A DNA stretch of 64,000 bases. Origin: Pseudarthrobacter sulfonivorans (GTDB lineage Bacteria; Actinomycetota; Actinomycetes; Actinomycetales; Micrococcaceae). The notes beneath the pieces were generated by a model that did not search any database, was not told where the DNA came from, and worked only from the letters and a program-made list of their open reading frames with translations. The DNA lies in the NCBI RefSeq assembly GCF_001484605.1, contig NZ_CP013747.1, forward strand, positions 2,728,001-2,792,000. Direction: 5' to 3'. Made by a program: the position numbers and the translations under genes. Each line of letters starts with the position of its first letter. The stretch's first letter is position 1. This document shows positions 50,864-59,915 of the stretch, piece after piece.

Positions 50864-52210
50864 ATGGCCGCTCTCAGGGTCGCCGTCATCGGCTCGGGTC
50901 CTTCGGGCTCGTACTCCGCCCAGCTCCTCACCGAGGAATCAGAGGCTCCTATCGAGGTGGACGTCTTCGAGCGCCTCCCCGCGCCGTTCGGTCTCGTGCG
51001 GTACGGAGTGGCACCGGATCACCCGCGCATCAAATCCATCACCACCTCGTTCGCCGAGGTTTTCGAAGAGACGCCTGGCGTTCGATTTCTTGGAAACGTG
51101 CTGGTGGGCAAGGACATCACGCTCGACGAAATGCGCGCCCACTACGACGCCGTGGTCTTCGCGACCGGAGCCCCGCTCGACCGGTCCCTCGGCATCCCCG
51201 GAGAAGACCTGGAGGGCGTCCATGCCGTGCGCGAATTCGTCTCGTGGTACGGCGGACACCCGGACAGCGACCCGCAGTCGTTCGCACTCACCGGCCAGCG
51301 CGCGGTGGTCATCGGCGTCGGCAACGTCGCACTCGATGCGGCGCGGATGCTGATGCTGAGCGTCGAAGAGCTTCGGGCCACCGACGTGCCCGAGCACATC
51401 GTCAACGCTTTCGCCGCGAGTAGTTTCCGGGAGGTCGTCATCGTCGGCCGCCGCGGCCCCGCCTTCGCCAAGTTCACCAACAAGGAATTCCTGGAGTTTC
51501 TCGAGGTGGAGAGCTGTGACGTCATCGTCGACCCTGCGGATCTTGAGCTCAGCGCCGAGGAGCAGGCGCACCTCGATTCGGATCCCGCCGCGAAGCGCCT
51601 GTTCAGTTCGTTCAAGAAGGCGGTGGACCGCGGAGTGCTCGGTCGCGATCGGCGCGTGCGATTCGTGTTCGACCGTTCACCGGTGGAACTTCTCGGTGAA
51701 AACGGCGCCGTCACGGCGATCCGTCTCACCCAGACCACCGACCCAGCGGTCACCGAAACCCTTGAGACGCAACTCGTGCTGCGCTCGGTCGGGTACCGCG
51801 GAAAGGCCCTCGTCGGCTTGCCGTTCAACGAGACGACCCACACGGTGCCCCATGTCGAGTCCCGCGTCCACGACGGCGACGGCGTTGTGGATGGGGTGTA
51901 CATTGCCGGCTGGATCAAGCGTGGACCCACCGGCGTCGTCGGCACCAACCGGCGCTGCGCACTGGACACCGTGACGTCGCTCCTCGAAGACGTCTCCGCG
52001 CCTGGGCGTGTCTCAACTGCTTCAACAGCGGCCGACGTCGACGATCTGCTCGAGTCCCGCGGCGTTCACGTTGTTGACTGGGCGGCGTGGAAAACGATCG
52101 ACGCCGCCGAGGTCGCCGCAGGGGAATCGGTAGGGCGTGAGCGCGTGAAGCTCCACGACCGCGACGAGATGCTGCGTGTCGCCCGTGGGAATGGCATGGA
52201 CGCCAGATGA
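50864..52210 (+). CDS. FprA-type ferredoxin-NADP reductase (adrenodoxin-reductase-like)
   Basis: A 448-residue flavoprotein: VAVIGSGPSGSYSAQLL, then VDVFERLPAPFGLVRYGVAPDHPRIKSI, GVGNVALDAARML and, near the end, AGWIKRGPTGVVGTNRRCA. These match mycobacterial FprA and adrenodoxin reductases. It reduces 7Fe or 2Fe ferredoxins with NADPH. The ATG at 50864 has GGAGGG eight bases upstream; a GTG at 50858 is too near to it. Overlaps mrp by four bases. Confidence 0.93.
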   Translation: MAALRVAVIGSGPSGSYSAQLLTEESEAPIEVDVFERLPAPFGLVRYGVAPDHPRIKSITTSFAEVFEETPGVRFLGNVLVGKDITLDEMRAHYDAVVFATGAPLDRSLGIPGEDLEGVHAVREFVSWYGGHPDSDPQSFALTGQRAVVIGVGNVALDAARMLMLSVEELRATDVPEHIVNAFAASSFREVVIVGRRGPAFAKFTNKEFLEFLEVESCDVIVDPADLELSAEEQAHLDSDPAAKRLFSSFKKAVDRGVLGRDRRVRFVFDRSPVELLGENGAVTAIRLTQTTDPAVTETLETQLVLRSVGYRGKALVGLPFNETTHTVPHVESRVHDGDGVVDGVYIAGWIKRGPTGVVGTNRRCALDTVTSLLEDVSAPGRVSTASTAADVDDLLESRGVHVVDWAAWKTIDAAEVAAGESVGRERVKLHDRDEMLRVARGNGMDAR

Positions 52211-53382
52211 CCCAAGAACCCCAGCCCGGCCTCGGTGCCGCCGGGCAGATCGAGGTCGCCGTCCGCGCCGCCGCCGGCGGCGTCATCGACCCGGAGCTGC
52301 GCAGGCCGCTCGCCGATCTTGGCATGATCGACGCCGTCGCCGTGCACGACGGCGTGGCATCCGTCGTCGTCCTGCTCACCATCGTCGGCTGCCCGGCCGC
52401 TGACAGGATCCAACACGACGTACGCACCGCCGTGCTTGGAGTCCCCGAAGTCCATGATGCGAAGGTCGAGCTCGGGGTGATGACGGACGAGCAGCGAGCC
52501 GATATGGTGACACGGCTTCGAGACGGCAAGCCGCGCGCCACCACGACATTCACGGCCGACTCCCTCACCCGGGTCATCGCCGTCACGAGCGGCAAGGGCG
52601 GGGTGGGCAAGTCCACTGTCACCGCGAACCTGGCCGTCGCGCTGGCCGACCGCGGCCTCCGCGTTGGGCTCATCGACGCCGACGTCTACGGCTTCTCAAT
52701 CCCGGGGCTTATGGGTCTGGTGGCGCCGGATGGCCGAATCGCACGGCCCACGCGCGTCGGCGAGCTCGTGCTGCCCCCGGTCGCTCACGGAGTAAAGGTA
52801 GTGTCGATCGGCATGTTCCTCCGCGAAGGGGCCGAGGGCACCGCCATCTCGTGGCGGGGTCCGATGCTGCACAAAACGCTCGAGCAGTTCCTCACGGATG
52901 TGTTCTTCGGAGACCTCGACGTGCTGCTCGTCGACATGCCACCGGGAACGGGCGACGTCGCGATTTCCGTTGGGCATCTGCTTCCGCACGCCGACGTGCT
53001 TGTGGTGACCACCCCCCAGTCGGCGGCCGCCGGAGTGGCCGTACGCAGCGGCCAGCTCGCCCGCCAGCTCGGCCAGCGCATCATCGGCGTCGTCGAGACG
53101 ATGTCCCCGATGGACCTTGCCGACGGCTCAACGTTCGAACCGTTCGGCGCCGGCGGTGCCGACGCCGTTGCCGCAGCCCTGTCCACCGAGGACGAGACGG
53201 TCACACGGATCGCATCCATCCCCTTCAGCACGGTCCTGCGAGCCCACGGCGACGAGGGTATCCCGGTGGTCATCGAACAACAGGACGATCCCGCCGCGCT
53301 CGCATTCCGTGCGTTGGCGGATCTTGTTGCCAAGAGACCGCGCGGGCTCGCTGGGCGCAGGCTGCCAGTATCCGTGGGCTGA
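52207..53382 (+). CDS. Mrp/NBP35-family Fe-S cluster carrier ATPase
   Basis: A 391-residue protein. An N-terminal MIP18 (DUF59) domain with VVVLLTIVGCPAADRI precedes the P-loop ATPase: TSGKGGVGKSTVTANLAVALA, DADVYGFSIPG and LVDMPPGTGD. As in other actinobacterial Mrp proteins, the CxxC of the enterobacterial ApbC is lacking. It is encoded directly behind the ferredoxin reductases (ATGA overlap), so it may supply clusters to the island's ferredoxins. It is likely a second copy beside the housekeeping gene, which lies outside the window. Confidence 0.88.
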   Translation: MTQEPQPGLGAAGQIEVAVRAAAGGVIDPELRRPLADLGMIDAVAVHDGVASVVVLLTIVGCPAADRIQHDVRTAVLGVPEVHDAKVELGVMTDEQRADMVTRLRDGKPRATTTFTADSLTRVIAVTSGKGGVGKSTVTANLAVALADRGLRVGLIDADVYGFSIPGLMGLVAPDGRIARPTRVGELVLPPVAHGVKVVSIGMFLREGAEGTAISWRGPMLHKTLEQFLTDVFFGDLDVLLVDMPPGTGDVAISVGHLLPHADVLVVTTPQSAAAGVAVRSGQLARQLGQRIIGVVETMSPMDLADGSTFEPFGAGGADAVAAALSTEDETVTRIASIPFSTVLRAHGDEGIPVVIEQQDDPAALAFRALADLVAKRPRGLAGRRLPVSVG

Positions 53383-53523
53383 GCGCACCCGATCAGTTGA
53401 CTCGGTTAGCTCTACAACCGCACTTGCCGTTGTTCTGACCACCTCTGTAGTGGTCCAGGCCCGCCTCGCCCCCGGCCCCGTTGGAACATTACCCAGGCAA
53501 CCAAGCGAGGAGTCCGTGGAGCC

Positions 53524-53997
53524 ATGGAATTAACGTCAAATACAGCAGCGAATTTGGGCCACGAGATTTTCGGCCTCCAGCGTGCCGTGCGGCGCATCGT
53601 AGCCGCCAGCCAGCGAGCGGAGGAAACCGGCGTTGCCCTTCAGTTCGTGCTTCGGTTTGTAAGCGAGGGGGACTCCCGTGCCGCCCGGTTGGCCGAGCGG
53701 CTGGGAGTCGGCGCCCCGGTCCTCAGCCGGTACATCGCGGAATTGGAGGAGCAAGGTTACGTTTTCCGCAGGAAAGATCCAAGCGATGGACGGGCCCGGC
53801 TGGTGGCCCTCACTTCCTTAGGAGCCGACAAGCTCCGTCACATCGATGAGCGGCGGGCAGCCGCCTTGATGGAGTGCCTTGGCGCTTGGAGCGAGGAGGA
53901 CGCCGGCAACACCGCGAGAATCCTGCAGACGCTCAATGAAACCTTGGCCGCATCAGGGCGCACGATTGAAACGGGCAGACCCCAACGCGAACCCTGA
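53524..53997 (+). CDS. MarR-family regulator
   Basis: A 157-residue winged-helix protein: ARLAERLGVGAPVLSRYIAELEEQGYVFRRKDPSDGRARLVALTSLG is the MarR recognition region and wing. It lies between the mrp gene and the convergent CaiB gene, 140 bp from mrp. Its sequence style is closer to the host chromosome than to the island. A GACCAC/GTGGTC hairpin lies in its upstream gap. Its targets are unknown. Confidence 0.85.
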   Translation: MELTSNTAANLGHEIFGLQRAVRRIVAASQRAEETGVALQFVLRFVSEGDSRAARLAERLGVGAPVLSRYIAELEEQGYVFRRKDPSDGRARLVALTSLGADKLRHIDERRAAALMECLGAWSEEDAGNTARILQTLNETLAASGRTIETGRPQREP

Positions 53998-54023
53998 TGC
54001 TGCCGAGGAAAGCGACTGTAGGA

Positions 54024-55256
54024 CTAGCTCACCGGCTCGACCACGGTTGCGGCGGCTCCGACAACTCCGTCGGCCACGAGTGAAGCAATGACCTCCTCGC
54101 TGAGCCTGAGACCGTTGCGCAGGATGTCGATTGTGTCCGCGCCCAACTCGGGCGGGTAGGTCGGCGCGACGTCGACGGTGTCAACGAAGCGGATAGGGGT
54201 AGCGACGTTCTCGAACTCGGTGAGGCCATTGCTCACAGTGATGAGGGAGCCGTCATCGGCATTCTGTGCGTCGGTGAGCGCTTCAAGAACGTTCTTTACG
54301 AGCGCGACCGGAACGGACTCCGCAGTCAGCAGGTCCACCCACTCCGCCGCGGGCTTCTCCGAGACTCGATCTTCCAGGATCGCCCATAGGGCCTCCTTGT
54401 TCCGCAGCCTCCCGGCAGCATCGACGAAGCGCTCGTCGGCGATGAGATCGTCGAGTCCGAGGACGTGGCAGAGGCCCTCCCACATACGCGGTGTGTTGGC
54501 TGTGACCACGAATTCGCGGTCGTCTCCGCCGCGAAACGAACGGTAGGTCGCGATCGAGTCGTGCGCGGCGCCCTGTGGTTCTGGAGCTACCTGATTGATG
54601 AATGTATACAGGGCCTGGTAAGAGAGCATCGCGAGCTGGCCGCGCAGCATCGAGATGTCGACGATGCGGCCGCGACCGGTGTCGCTCCGGGCATGGAGTG
54701 CGGCGAGGATGCCGATGACCGCGTACAGCCCCGCCACCACGTCGCCTGCGGGGATGCCGAGGCGGGCGGCAGGGGAGCCTGGGTGCCCGGTGAGGCTCAT
54801 GACGCCGCTAAGAGCCTGCACCACCATGTCGTATGCGGGTCGATCGCGTAGAGCGCCCTCTTGGCCGAATCCGCTGATCGAGGCCCAGATCAAGGCGGGA
54901 TGTTTCTCAAGGACGACGTCGGGCTCCAGTCCCAGCCGCTTTGTGACTCCTGGCCGGAAGTTCTCGATCACGACGTCGGCATCCGCGATGAGTGCGCGCA
55001 TGACATCCAGCCCCCGCGGCGACTTGAGGTCGATCGCGATGCTGCGTTTATTGCGGTTGTTGGACAGGTAGTAGGCACTCTCACCACCCAGTTTCGGGCC
55101 CGCGATCGCCCGGCTCGAGTCACCTTCGAGGGACTCCACCTTAATGATCTCCGCGCCGAGGTCGCCCAGGAGCTGCGTGGCCGACGGGCCGGACAGGAAT
55201 GTCGTGACGTCTATGACGCGGATTCCTTTGAGCGGACGTTCTGTCATGGCGCTCAT
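54024..55256 (-). CDS. CaiB/BaiF-type CoA-transferase (class III)
   Basis: A 410-residue class III CoA-transferase. KGIRVIDVTTFLSGPSATQLLGDLGAEIIKVE at the N-terminus, RNKRSIAIDLKS, the ISGFGQEGALRDRPAYDMVVQALSG segment and the catalytic Asp in IPAGDVVAGLYAV. It would attach CoA to a carboxylic acid from ring opening or aldehyde oxidation. It is last in the ALDH-P450-ferredoxin-DUF35-thiolase-CaiB operon and overlaps the thiolase stop (ATGA). A second in-frame ATG is at 55247. Confidence 0.9.
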   Translation of the reverse strand: MSAMTERPLKGIRVIDVTTFLSGPSATQLLGDLGAEIIKVESLEGDSSRAIAGPKLGGESAYYLSNNRNKRSIAIDLKSPRGLDVMRALIADADVVIENFRPGVTKRLGLEPDVVLEKHPALIWASISGFGQEGALRDRPAYDMVVQALSGVMSLTGHPGSPAARLGIPAGDVVAGLYAVIGILAALHARSDTGRGRIVDISMLRGQLAMLSYQALYTFINQVAPEPQGAAHDSIATYRSFRGGDDREFVVTANTPRMWEGLCHVLGLDDLIADERFVDAAGRLRNKEALWAILEDRVSEKPAAEWVDLLTAESVPVALVKNVLEALTDAQNADDGSLITVSNGLTEFENVATPIRFVDTVDVAPTYPPELGADTIDILRNGLRLSEEVIASLVADGVVGAAATVVEPVS

Positions 55257-56401
55257 GCTGCTTCGAAGATGTGGATTGTGCAGGCACCGTGGTCGAGGCC
55301 GGCGGTGCCACCGCCGGTCACGTGGGTCATCGCCCAGCGCGCATCGTCAATCTGCCGGCCGCCAGCCTGTCCGTTGAGCTGCCAGAATGCTTCGGCAACC
55401 TGGGCGACGCCGCTTGCCCCTACCGGGTGGCCCTTGGACAGTAGTCCACCGCTCGGGTTTACCACGACATCACCGCCGAACGTGGTCTTGCCGTCACGAA
55501 TCAGATCGGCCGCGTGGCCACGCTCCGCGAGCCCGAACGCCTCGTAGTACACGAGCTCGGCAATGGAGAACGCATCGTGGAGCTCGATCATGTCGAGATC
55601 CTTCGGTTCGATGCCGGCAAGCTCGTACGCGTCCTGGGCGGATCGGGAACTGATGTCGGGTCTGGTCATATCGCGGAAACCTTCCTCAACATGACCGGAG
55701 TGCAGGACTGAGGCTGCGATGCGCATCCCGCCGGACGTGCCGAGCCGCTTCCGGGCGCGCTCGGAAGCGAGGACGACGACGGCGGCGCCGTCGCCGGTCG
55801 GGCAGCACATCAACAGGGTGAGCGGGTCGGCCACGGCCCGGGAAGCGAGCACCTCTTCGACTGTTACTTCCTTGCGGAACTGTGCGAAGGGGTTGAGCGC
55901 CCCATGCTTGCGGGCCTTGACGCTGACGAGCGCAAGGTCCTCGGCGGTCGCCTCTGTCTCATAGAGGTACCGTGTCGCTCGCATGGCGTAGACGGCAGGC
56001 ATGATGATGCCCTGCTTTACCTCGCGATCCTCCGGGGAGAGCGGCAACGCACCACCGCCGAACTGCGTCAGCTTCTCCACACCGATGACGACAGCGATGT
56101 CGACAAGCCCCTGGGCGATCGCCGTCGAGGCCTCGTGGATCGCGGTTGCACCGCTCGAGCAGGCGTTGTCCACGTTTACTGTCGGCACATCACCGAGACC
56201 GATTTCCTTGCAGATCCGCTGCCCGGTCATCATGCCGCCGTAGGAGTGTCCGACGTAGACTGCATCGACATCGGACTTATCGACGCCCGCGCTGCGCAGC
56301 GCGTCGATGAGCGGCGGCACAGCGAGCCCGACGTACGAGGATGTGCGGTATTTCGCGAACGGAATCATCGCGGCTGAGATTACGAAAACTTTTTCAGTCA
56401 T
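55253..56401 (-). CDS. SCP2-type thiolase (acyl-CoA acetyltransferase)
   Basis: A 382-residue thiolase. The nucleophile Cys81 lies in NVDNACSSGATAIHEA, the His residues in ELHDAFSIAEL and SKGHPVGASG. It has the shape of SCP-x/lipid-transfer thiolases, which often work with a DUF35 partner, as encoded immediately upstream (overlap of 8 bp). It could perform a thiolytic or retro-aldol cleavage of a CoA ester. The start at 56401 has AAAGGG upstream; longer in-frame sequence to 56548 is rejected. Confidence 0.9.
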   Translation of the reverse strand: MTEKVFVISAAMIPFAKYRTSSYVGLAVPPLIDALRSAGVDKSDVDAVYVGHSYGGMMTGQRICKEIGLGDVPTVNVDNACSSGATAIHEASTAIAQGLVDIAVVIGVEKLTQFGGGALPLSPEDREVKQGIIMPAVYAMRATRYLYETEATAEDLALVSVKARKHGALNPFAQFRKEVTVEEVLASRAVADPLTLLMCCPTGDGAAVVVLASERARKRLGTSGGMRIAASVLHSGHVEEGFRDMTRPDISSRSAQDAYELAGIEPKDLDMIELHDAFSIAELVYYEAFGLAERGHAADLIRDGKTTFGGDVVVNPSGGLLSKGHPVGASGVAQVAEAFWQLNGQAGGRQIDDARWAMTHVTGGGTAGLDHGACTIHIFEAA

Positions 56402-56807
56402 GGTGTTGCCCTTTCGTCTCGCCGGCTGCGCGTGCGAAGAACCAGTTGTCGCCCTCCACACCGAGCTCGACGCGGATGCCCGGCTCAAGGGGTGTGTCGC
56501 CCTCGCGGATGTCGGCGAGCGTGCGCACGTCGTTGTCGAGGTCGACATAGCCCAGGGGGCGGACTCCGTCTCCCCCCACGTGCAAGCGGGTGAATGAGTA
56601 AAGAGTTCCCGTCGAGGGGAGAGCTATGGTGCTGACGTTGGAACTTACGCACGTGCTGCAGACGACCCGCGTGCCGATCATTTCCCGACCGCAATCACCG
56701 CAGCGCGTGCCAAGGAGCCGTGGCCCTTCGGGGAACGTGCTGAGCAGCTCGTCGGTCTCCATGTCAGCGATGACCACTGACACCCTCGCTTCAGACTCCG
56801 TCTTCAC
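56394..56807 (-). CDS. DUF35 Zn-ribbon/OB-fold protein, thiolase partner
   Basis: A 137-residue protein. A zinc ribbon with GTRCGDCGREM and VVCSTCVSSNV is followed by an OB-fold (GTLYSFTRLHVGG). Such proteins form complexes with SCP2-type thiolases and aldolases in steroid and fatty-acid side-chain degradation. It overlaps both its neighbours: the thiolase (8 bp) and the ferredoxin gene upstream (4 bp). Confidence 0.9.
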   Translation of the reverse strand: MKTESEARVSVVIADMETDELLSTFPEGPRLLGTRCGDCGREMIGTRVVCSTCVSSNVSTIALPSTGTLYSFTRLHVGGDGVRPLGYVDLDNDVRTLADIREGDTPLEPGIRVELGVEGDNWFFARAAGETKGQHHD

Positions 56808-57013
56808 GTGTTATCGCCTTCCGCATCGGCCCGCGCGATAGCACGCGTCGGACAGACCTCTATCGCCATCAGGATCTTGTCGTCGCCATCGCCGTGATCG
56901 TCGACGACGATGGCAATGCTGTCATCGTCGAGATCGAAGGTGGCCGGGGCGTAGAACGTGCACTGGCCTGAGCCCATGCAGCGGTCCCGGTCGACGCTGA
57001 GCTTCGCGGACAT
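56804..57013 (-). CDS. 3Fe-4S ferredoxin of the P450 system
   Basis: A 69-residue ferredoxin with CMGSGQC and VCPTRAI: three Cys in CX5C...CP spacing, typical of 3Fe-4S ferredoxins serving CYP enzymes in Actinobacteria. Its ATG is joined to the P450 stop as TGATG, so the two are made together. The reductase would be one of the two encoded at 49.3-52.2 kb. Confidence 0.93.
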   Translation of the reverse strand: MSAKLSVDRDRCMGSGQCTFYAPATFDLDDDSIAIVVDDHGDGDDKILMAIEVCPTRAIARADAEGDNT

Positions 57014-58305
57014 CAGGACCCTGCCGGGGTGTAGGTGAGGTGGAGCTTGGTGTGCCCACGGAATTTGTAGCTGCGGATCAGGTCCCACTCCCGCGCTCCA
57101 GCCGGTCCGTGGTGCTCTTCGCTCACCTGGATGCTGCTCGTGCGCTCAAGGAGCCTTTGGATAGAGAAGACCGCCTCGGCCCGTGCCAGCGGCGCACCTG
57201 GACAGGTGTGGATTCCCCGTCCAAAAGCGAGATGTTGGCGCGCGTTGGCGCGCAGAACGTCGAAGTCCTCGGGGTTGTCAAAAACCCGCGGGTCGCGGCC
57301 GGCGGCACCATGCAGGAGCATGACGTTGGTCCCGGGCGGAAGATCGAGCCCACCGAGGCTCGTCGCTGTCTTGGTGATGCGGAACGATCCCTTAATCGGT
57401 GCCTCGATGCGGAGCGTCTCCTCAAGGAACTTAGGGATGAGCGCGGGCTCGCTGCGCAGCAGGTTCTGGACCTCGGGGTCGTCTGCGATTCGAGCCACCG
57501 AGATGCCAAGCAGCTGCACGGTCGTTTCCTGGCCCGCGGAGAAGAGGTTGGCGGCGATGCGTGCGACCTCGATGGGCTCGGGGAGCGAGCCGTCAGGGAA
57601 GGTCGCCACGGCCATTCCGGTCAGGATGTCGTCCTTCGGGTCTTCGCGCCGCTCCACGATCTTCGCGATGAAGTAGTCGTACATCTTCTCGAGGCCGGTC
57701 TGGTGGTTGTTCGTCTGGAGCTCGAGATTTCCGAGCACCGGTCCCGGTGACGAGGCAAGCAGATCGAGCAGCATCTGGTGGTCTTCCACGGGGACGCCGA
57801 GGAGATCGGCGACGGCAAGGATTGTGTAGCCCTTTGCGTAGTCCCAAATGAATTCCGTGTTCCCCCTGGGGATGAGCTCGTCGAGGAACCGGTCTGCGGT
57901 TTCCTTGAGGAACTGCTCGTTCTCCTTGAGTCGCTTGGGGGTGATGAGCCCCATGAGGATGGCGCGGTGGTCCGTATGCACGGGCGGATCGAAGGTGACG
58001 ATCTGGTCGCTGGCGCCGAAGTACTCGCGGTGTTTCTCCAGGATCTCGGTGATGTCGTCGCCCACGAGTTCGACCGGAAGGTCAATGACCGGACCGCCCA
58101 CCCGGTTGATCGAGGAGTACACCTCGGGCTGGTGGTAGACCTGCAGGGCCTCTTCGTAGCCGGTCACGATGACGACGCCGTACTTCGGCTCCCGGAATAC
58201 CGGGTGGTTCGCGAGCATGTGGTCGAAGTACGGCTCGGCTTTGGATGCGACGTCGGGGTCTGTGAAAAAGTCGACCTCGGTCGGGTCGATCTCAGTGGTT
58301 GTCAT
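57013..58305 (-). CDS. cytochrome P450
   Basis: A 430-residue soluble bacterial P450. The I-helix is AGQETT (257-262), ExxR is ETLR (296-299) and the haem-binding loop is FGRGIHTC with Cys368. The B-C region and VTFDPPVHTDHRAILMGLITPKRL are also typical. It lies between ALDH and ferredoxin genes. It probably hydroxylates an unactivated carbon of the pathway substrate as a first step. Its CYP family cannot be assigned by eye. Confidence 0.95.
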   Translation of the reverse strand: MTTTEIDPTEVDFFTDPDVASKAEPYFDHMLANHPVFREPKYGVVIVTGYEEALQVYHQPEVYSSINRVGGPVIDLPVELVGDDITEILEKHREYFGASDQIVTFDPPVHTDHRAILMGLITPKRLKENEQFLKETADRFLDELIPRGNTEFIWDYAKGYTILAVADLLGVPVEDHQMLLDLLASSPGPVLGNLELQTNNHQTGLEKMYDYFIAKIVERREDPKDDILTGMAVATFPDGSLPEPIEVARIAANLFSAGQETTVQLLGISVARIADDPEVQNLLRSEPALIPKFLEETLRIEAPIKGSFRITKTATSLGGLDLPPGTNVMLLHGAAGRDPRVFDNPEDFDVLRANARQHLAFGRGIHTCPGAPLARAEAVFSIQRLLERTSSIQVSEEHHGPAGAREWDLIRSYKFRGHTKLHLTYTPAGS

Positions 58306-58341
58306 AGGTCTGTCTTTCTGTCTGTGCGGGCAGCGCGTGGG

Positions 58342-59835
58342 TCACTGGAAACGTGAGGGGGCGCCGTCGAGCAGTACCGTCTTCGATTCCAGGTAGGGGA
58401 GAAGGCCCTGCAAGCCGCCTTCGCGGCCCACACCGGACTGCTTGAACCCCCCGACGCCCATCAGTTGGTCCGTCTTGAAGCCGTTGTGGCCAACCGTTCC
58501 CGAACGAAGCCGGCGGGCCGCGTGATACGCCCGGTCATTGTCGTTGGTGAACACGGCCGAGTTCAGTCCGTAGACGGTCCCGTTCGCGAGCTCAATCGCG
58601 TGCTCTTCGTTGTCGGCAGCGATGACCGATAGGACCGGGCCGAAGATCTCCTCCTGGGCGATCGTTGAGTTGTTGTCAACATTCGCGAAGACGGTCGGCT
58701 CAACGTAGAACCCACGCTCGAGGTGCGCAGGACGGCGGCCGCCGGTGACCAGGTTCGCGCCCTCGTCGATGCCCTTCTGGATATAGCCCAGCACTCGCTC
58801 TTGCTGGCGTCCCAGCGCCAGCGGGCCAAGCTGGCTGTCGGCTTCGAACGGGTCTCCGACCCGCACCGAGCCGAAGATGGATCCGAGTGCTTCCGCCATC
58901 TCGTCGTGGCGCGACTTCGTGACGATCACGCGGGTCAGCGACATGCACACCTGGCCATTGAGCGAGCATTCCGCGGCGGAAAGGGTCTTGGCGGCGGTTT
59001 CGATGTCATAGTCGTCGAAGATGACCGCCGCGGACTTTCCGCCGAGCTCCAGGGTGTACCGGGCCATCCGCTCGCCGGCCAACGAGGCGATCCGCCGTCC
59101 CACGCCGCTGGACCCCGTAAACGAAATTTTGTCGACGCGCGGGTCTCGCACGAGCTGCTCAGAAACTTCGCGGTCGGCAGTCACGACGTTGAGCACGCCG
59201 GCTGGGAGGCCGATTTCTTCGGCGATCTCTGCAAGCACGTACAACTCGCCAGGTGCCTCAGGAGGTGCCTTCAGGACAACGGTGCAGCCGGCGAGAAGGG
59301 CCGGGGCCAGCTTGTGGATCGCGAGCGACAGCGGCGTGTTCCAAGGCACGATCGCGCCGACGACGCCGATCGGTTCCTTCACTACGACGCCGAACGGGGC
59401 GAACTCCGGTGTCGCCAGGGCTTCGAACGGATAGGTCGCTGCGAGGTCTGCGTGGTAGTCGAGGGTGTTCGATACGCGGGTGATTGCCATCTGCGACATG
59501 GAGAACAGCACGCCGGCCTGCCGCGACCAGAACGTCCCGGTCTCCGACGAACGCGCGCGCAGTCCCGCCCCGAGTTTGCGGAGGTACTCACCACGCACCT
59601 GCGGTTCGAGGAACGGCCATGGCGAGTGGTCGAACGCATATCGGGCGGCGGTGATCGCCGCGTCCATGTCATGGGGCCCGGCCTCGGCGACGCGGAAGAA
59701 AGTCTCTTCGGTGCCGGCATCGATGATGTCGAAGCCGGATTTGCTCGTGGGAAGAATCCACTCGCCGTTGATGTAGAGGCGATCGGCATGCCGGATGTTG
59801 ACCGGGGCGCCGCGCTGGGTGAGTACGTCAGTCAT
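58342..59835 (-). CDS. NAD(P)-dependent aldehyde dehydrogenase
   Basis: A 497-residue ALDH. Cofactor and catalytic motifs are VPWNTPLSLAIHKLAPAL, SFTGSSGVGRRIA, general base E263 (LELGGKS) and nucleophile C297 (GQVCMS), then EIFGPVLSV. It oxidises an aldehyde to the acid that the operon's CaiB could link to CoA. AGGAG precedes the start. It heads the six-gene operon and has a perfect palindrome 39 bp upstream. Confidence 0.95.
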   Translation of the reverse strand: MTDVLTQRGAPVNIRHADRLYINGEWILPTSKSGFDIIDAGTEETFFRVAEAGPHDMDAAITAARYAFDHSPWPFLEPQVRGEYLRKLGAGLRARSSETGTFWSRQAGVLFSMSQMAITRVSNTLDYHADLAATYPFEALATPEFAPFGVVVKEPIGVVGAIVPWNTPLSLAIHKLAPALLAGCTVVLKAPPEAPGELYVLAEIAEEIGLPAGVLNVVTADREVSEQLVRDPRVDKISFTGSSGVGRRIASLAGERMARYTLELGGKSAAVIFDDYDIETAAKTLSAAECSLNGQVCMSLTRVIVTKSRHDEMAEALGSIFGSVRVGDPFEADSQLGPLALGRQQERVLGYIQKGIDEGANLVTGGRRPAHLERGFYVEPTVFANVDNNSTIAQEEIFGPVLSVIAADNEEHAIELANGTVYGLNSAVFTNDNDRAYHAARRLRSGTVGHNGFKTDQLMGVGGFKQSGVGREGGLQGLLPYLESKTVLLDGAPSRFQ

Positions 59836-59873
59836 GTACGTCTCCTGTTTCTGAAAGTGTTGTGAATTCTGTA

Positions 59874-59887
59874 CCGAAACGTTTCGG
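59874..59887. promoter_or_regulatory. perfect 14-bp palindrome upstream of the ALDH-P450 operon
   Basis: CCGAAACGTTTCGG, 39 bp upstream of the ALDH start and 29 bp downstream of the SDR stop. A candidate operator for one of the island's regulators. Confidence 0.5.
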
Positions 59888-59915
59888 GTGCTGCGGGCGT
59901 GTGGTGCTCAGATGC

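Noticed and set aside
52207..53382. Loss of the CxxC motif in the Mrp protein as a defect
   Set aside because: Actinobacterial Mrp proteins commonly lack it, so it is not evidence of decay.
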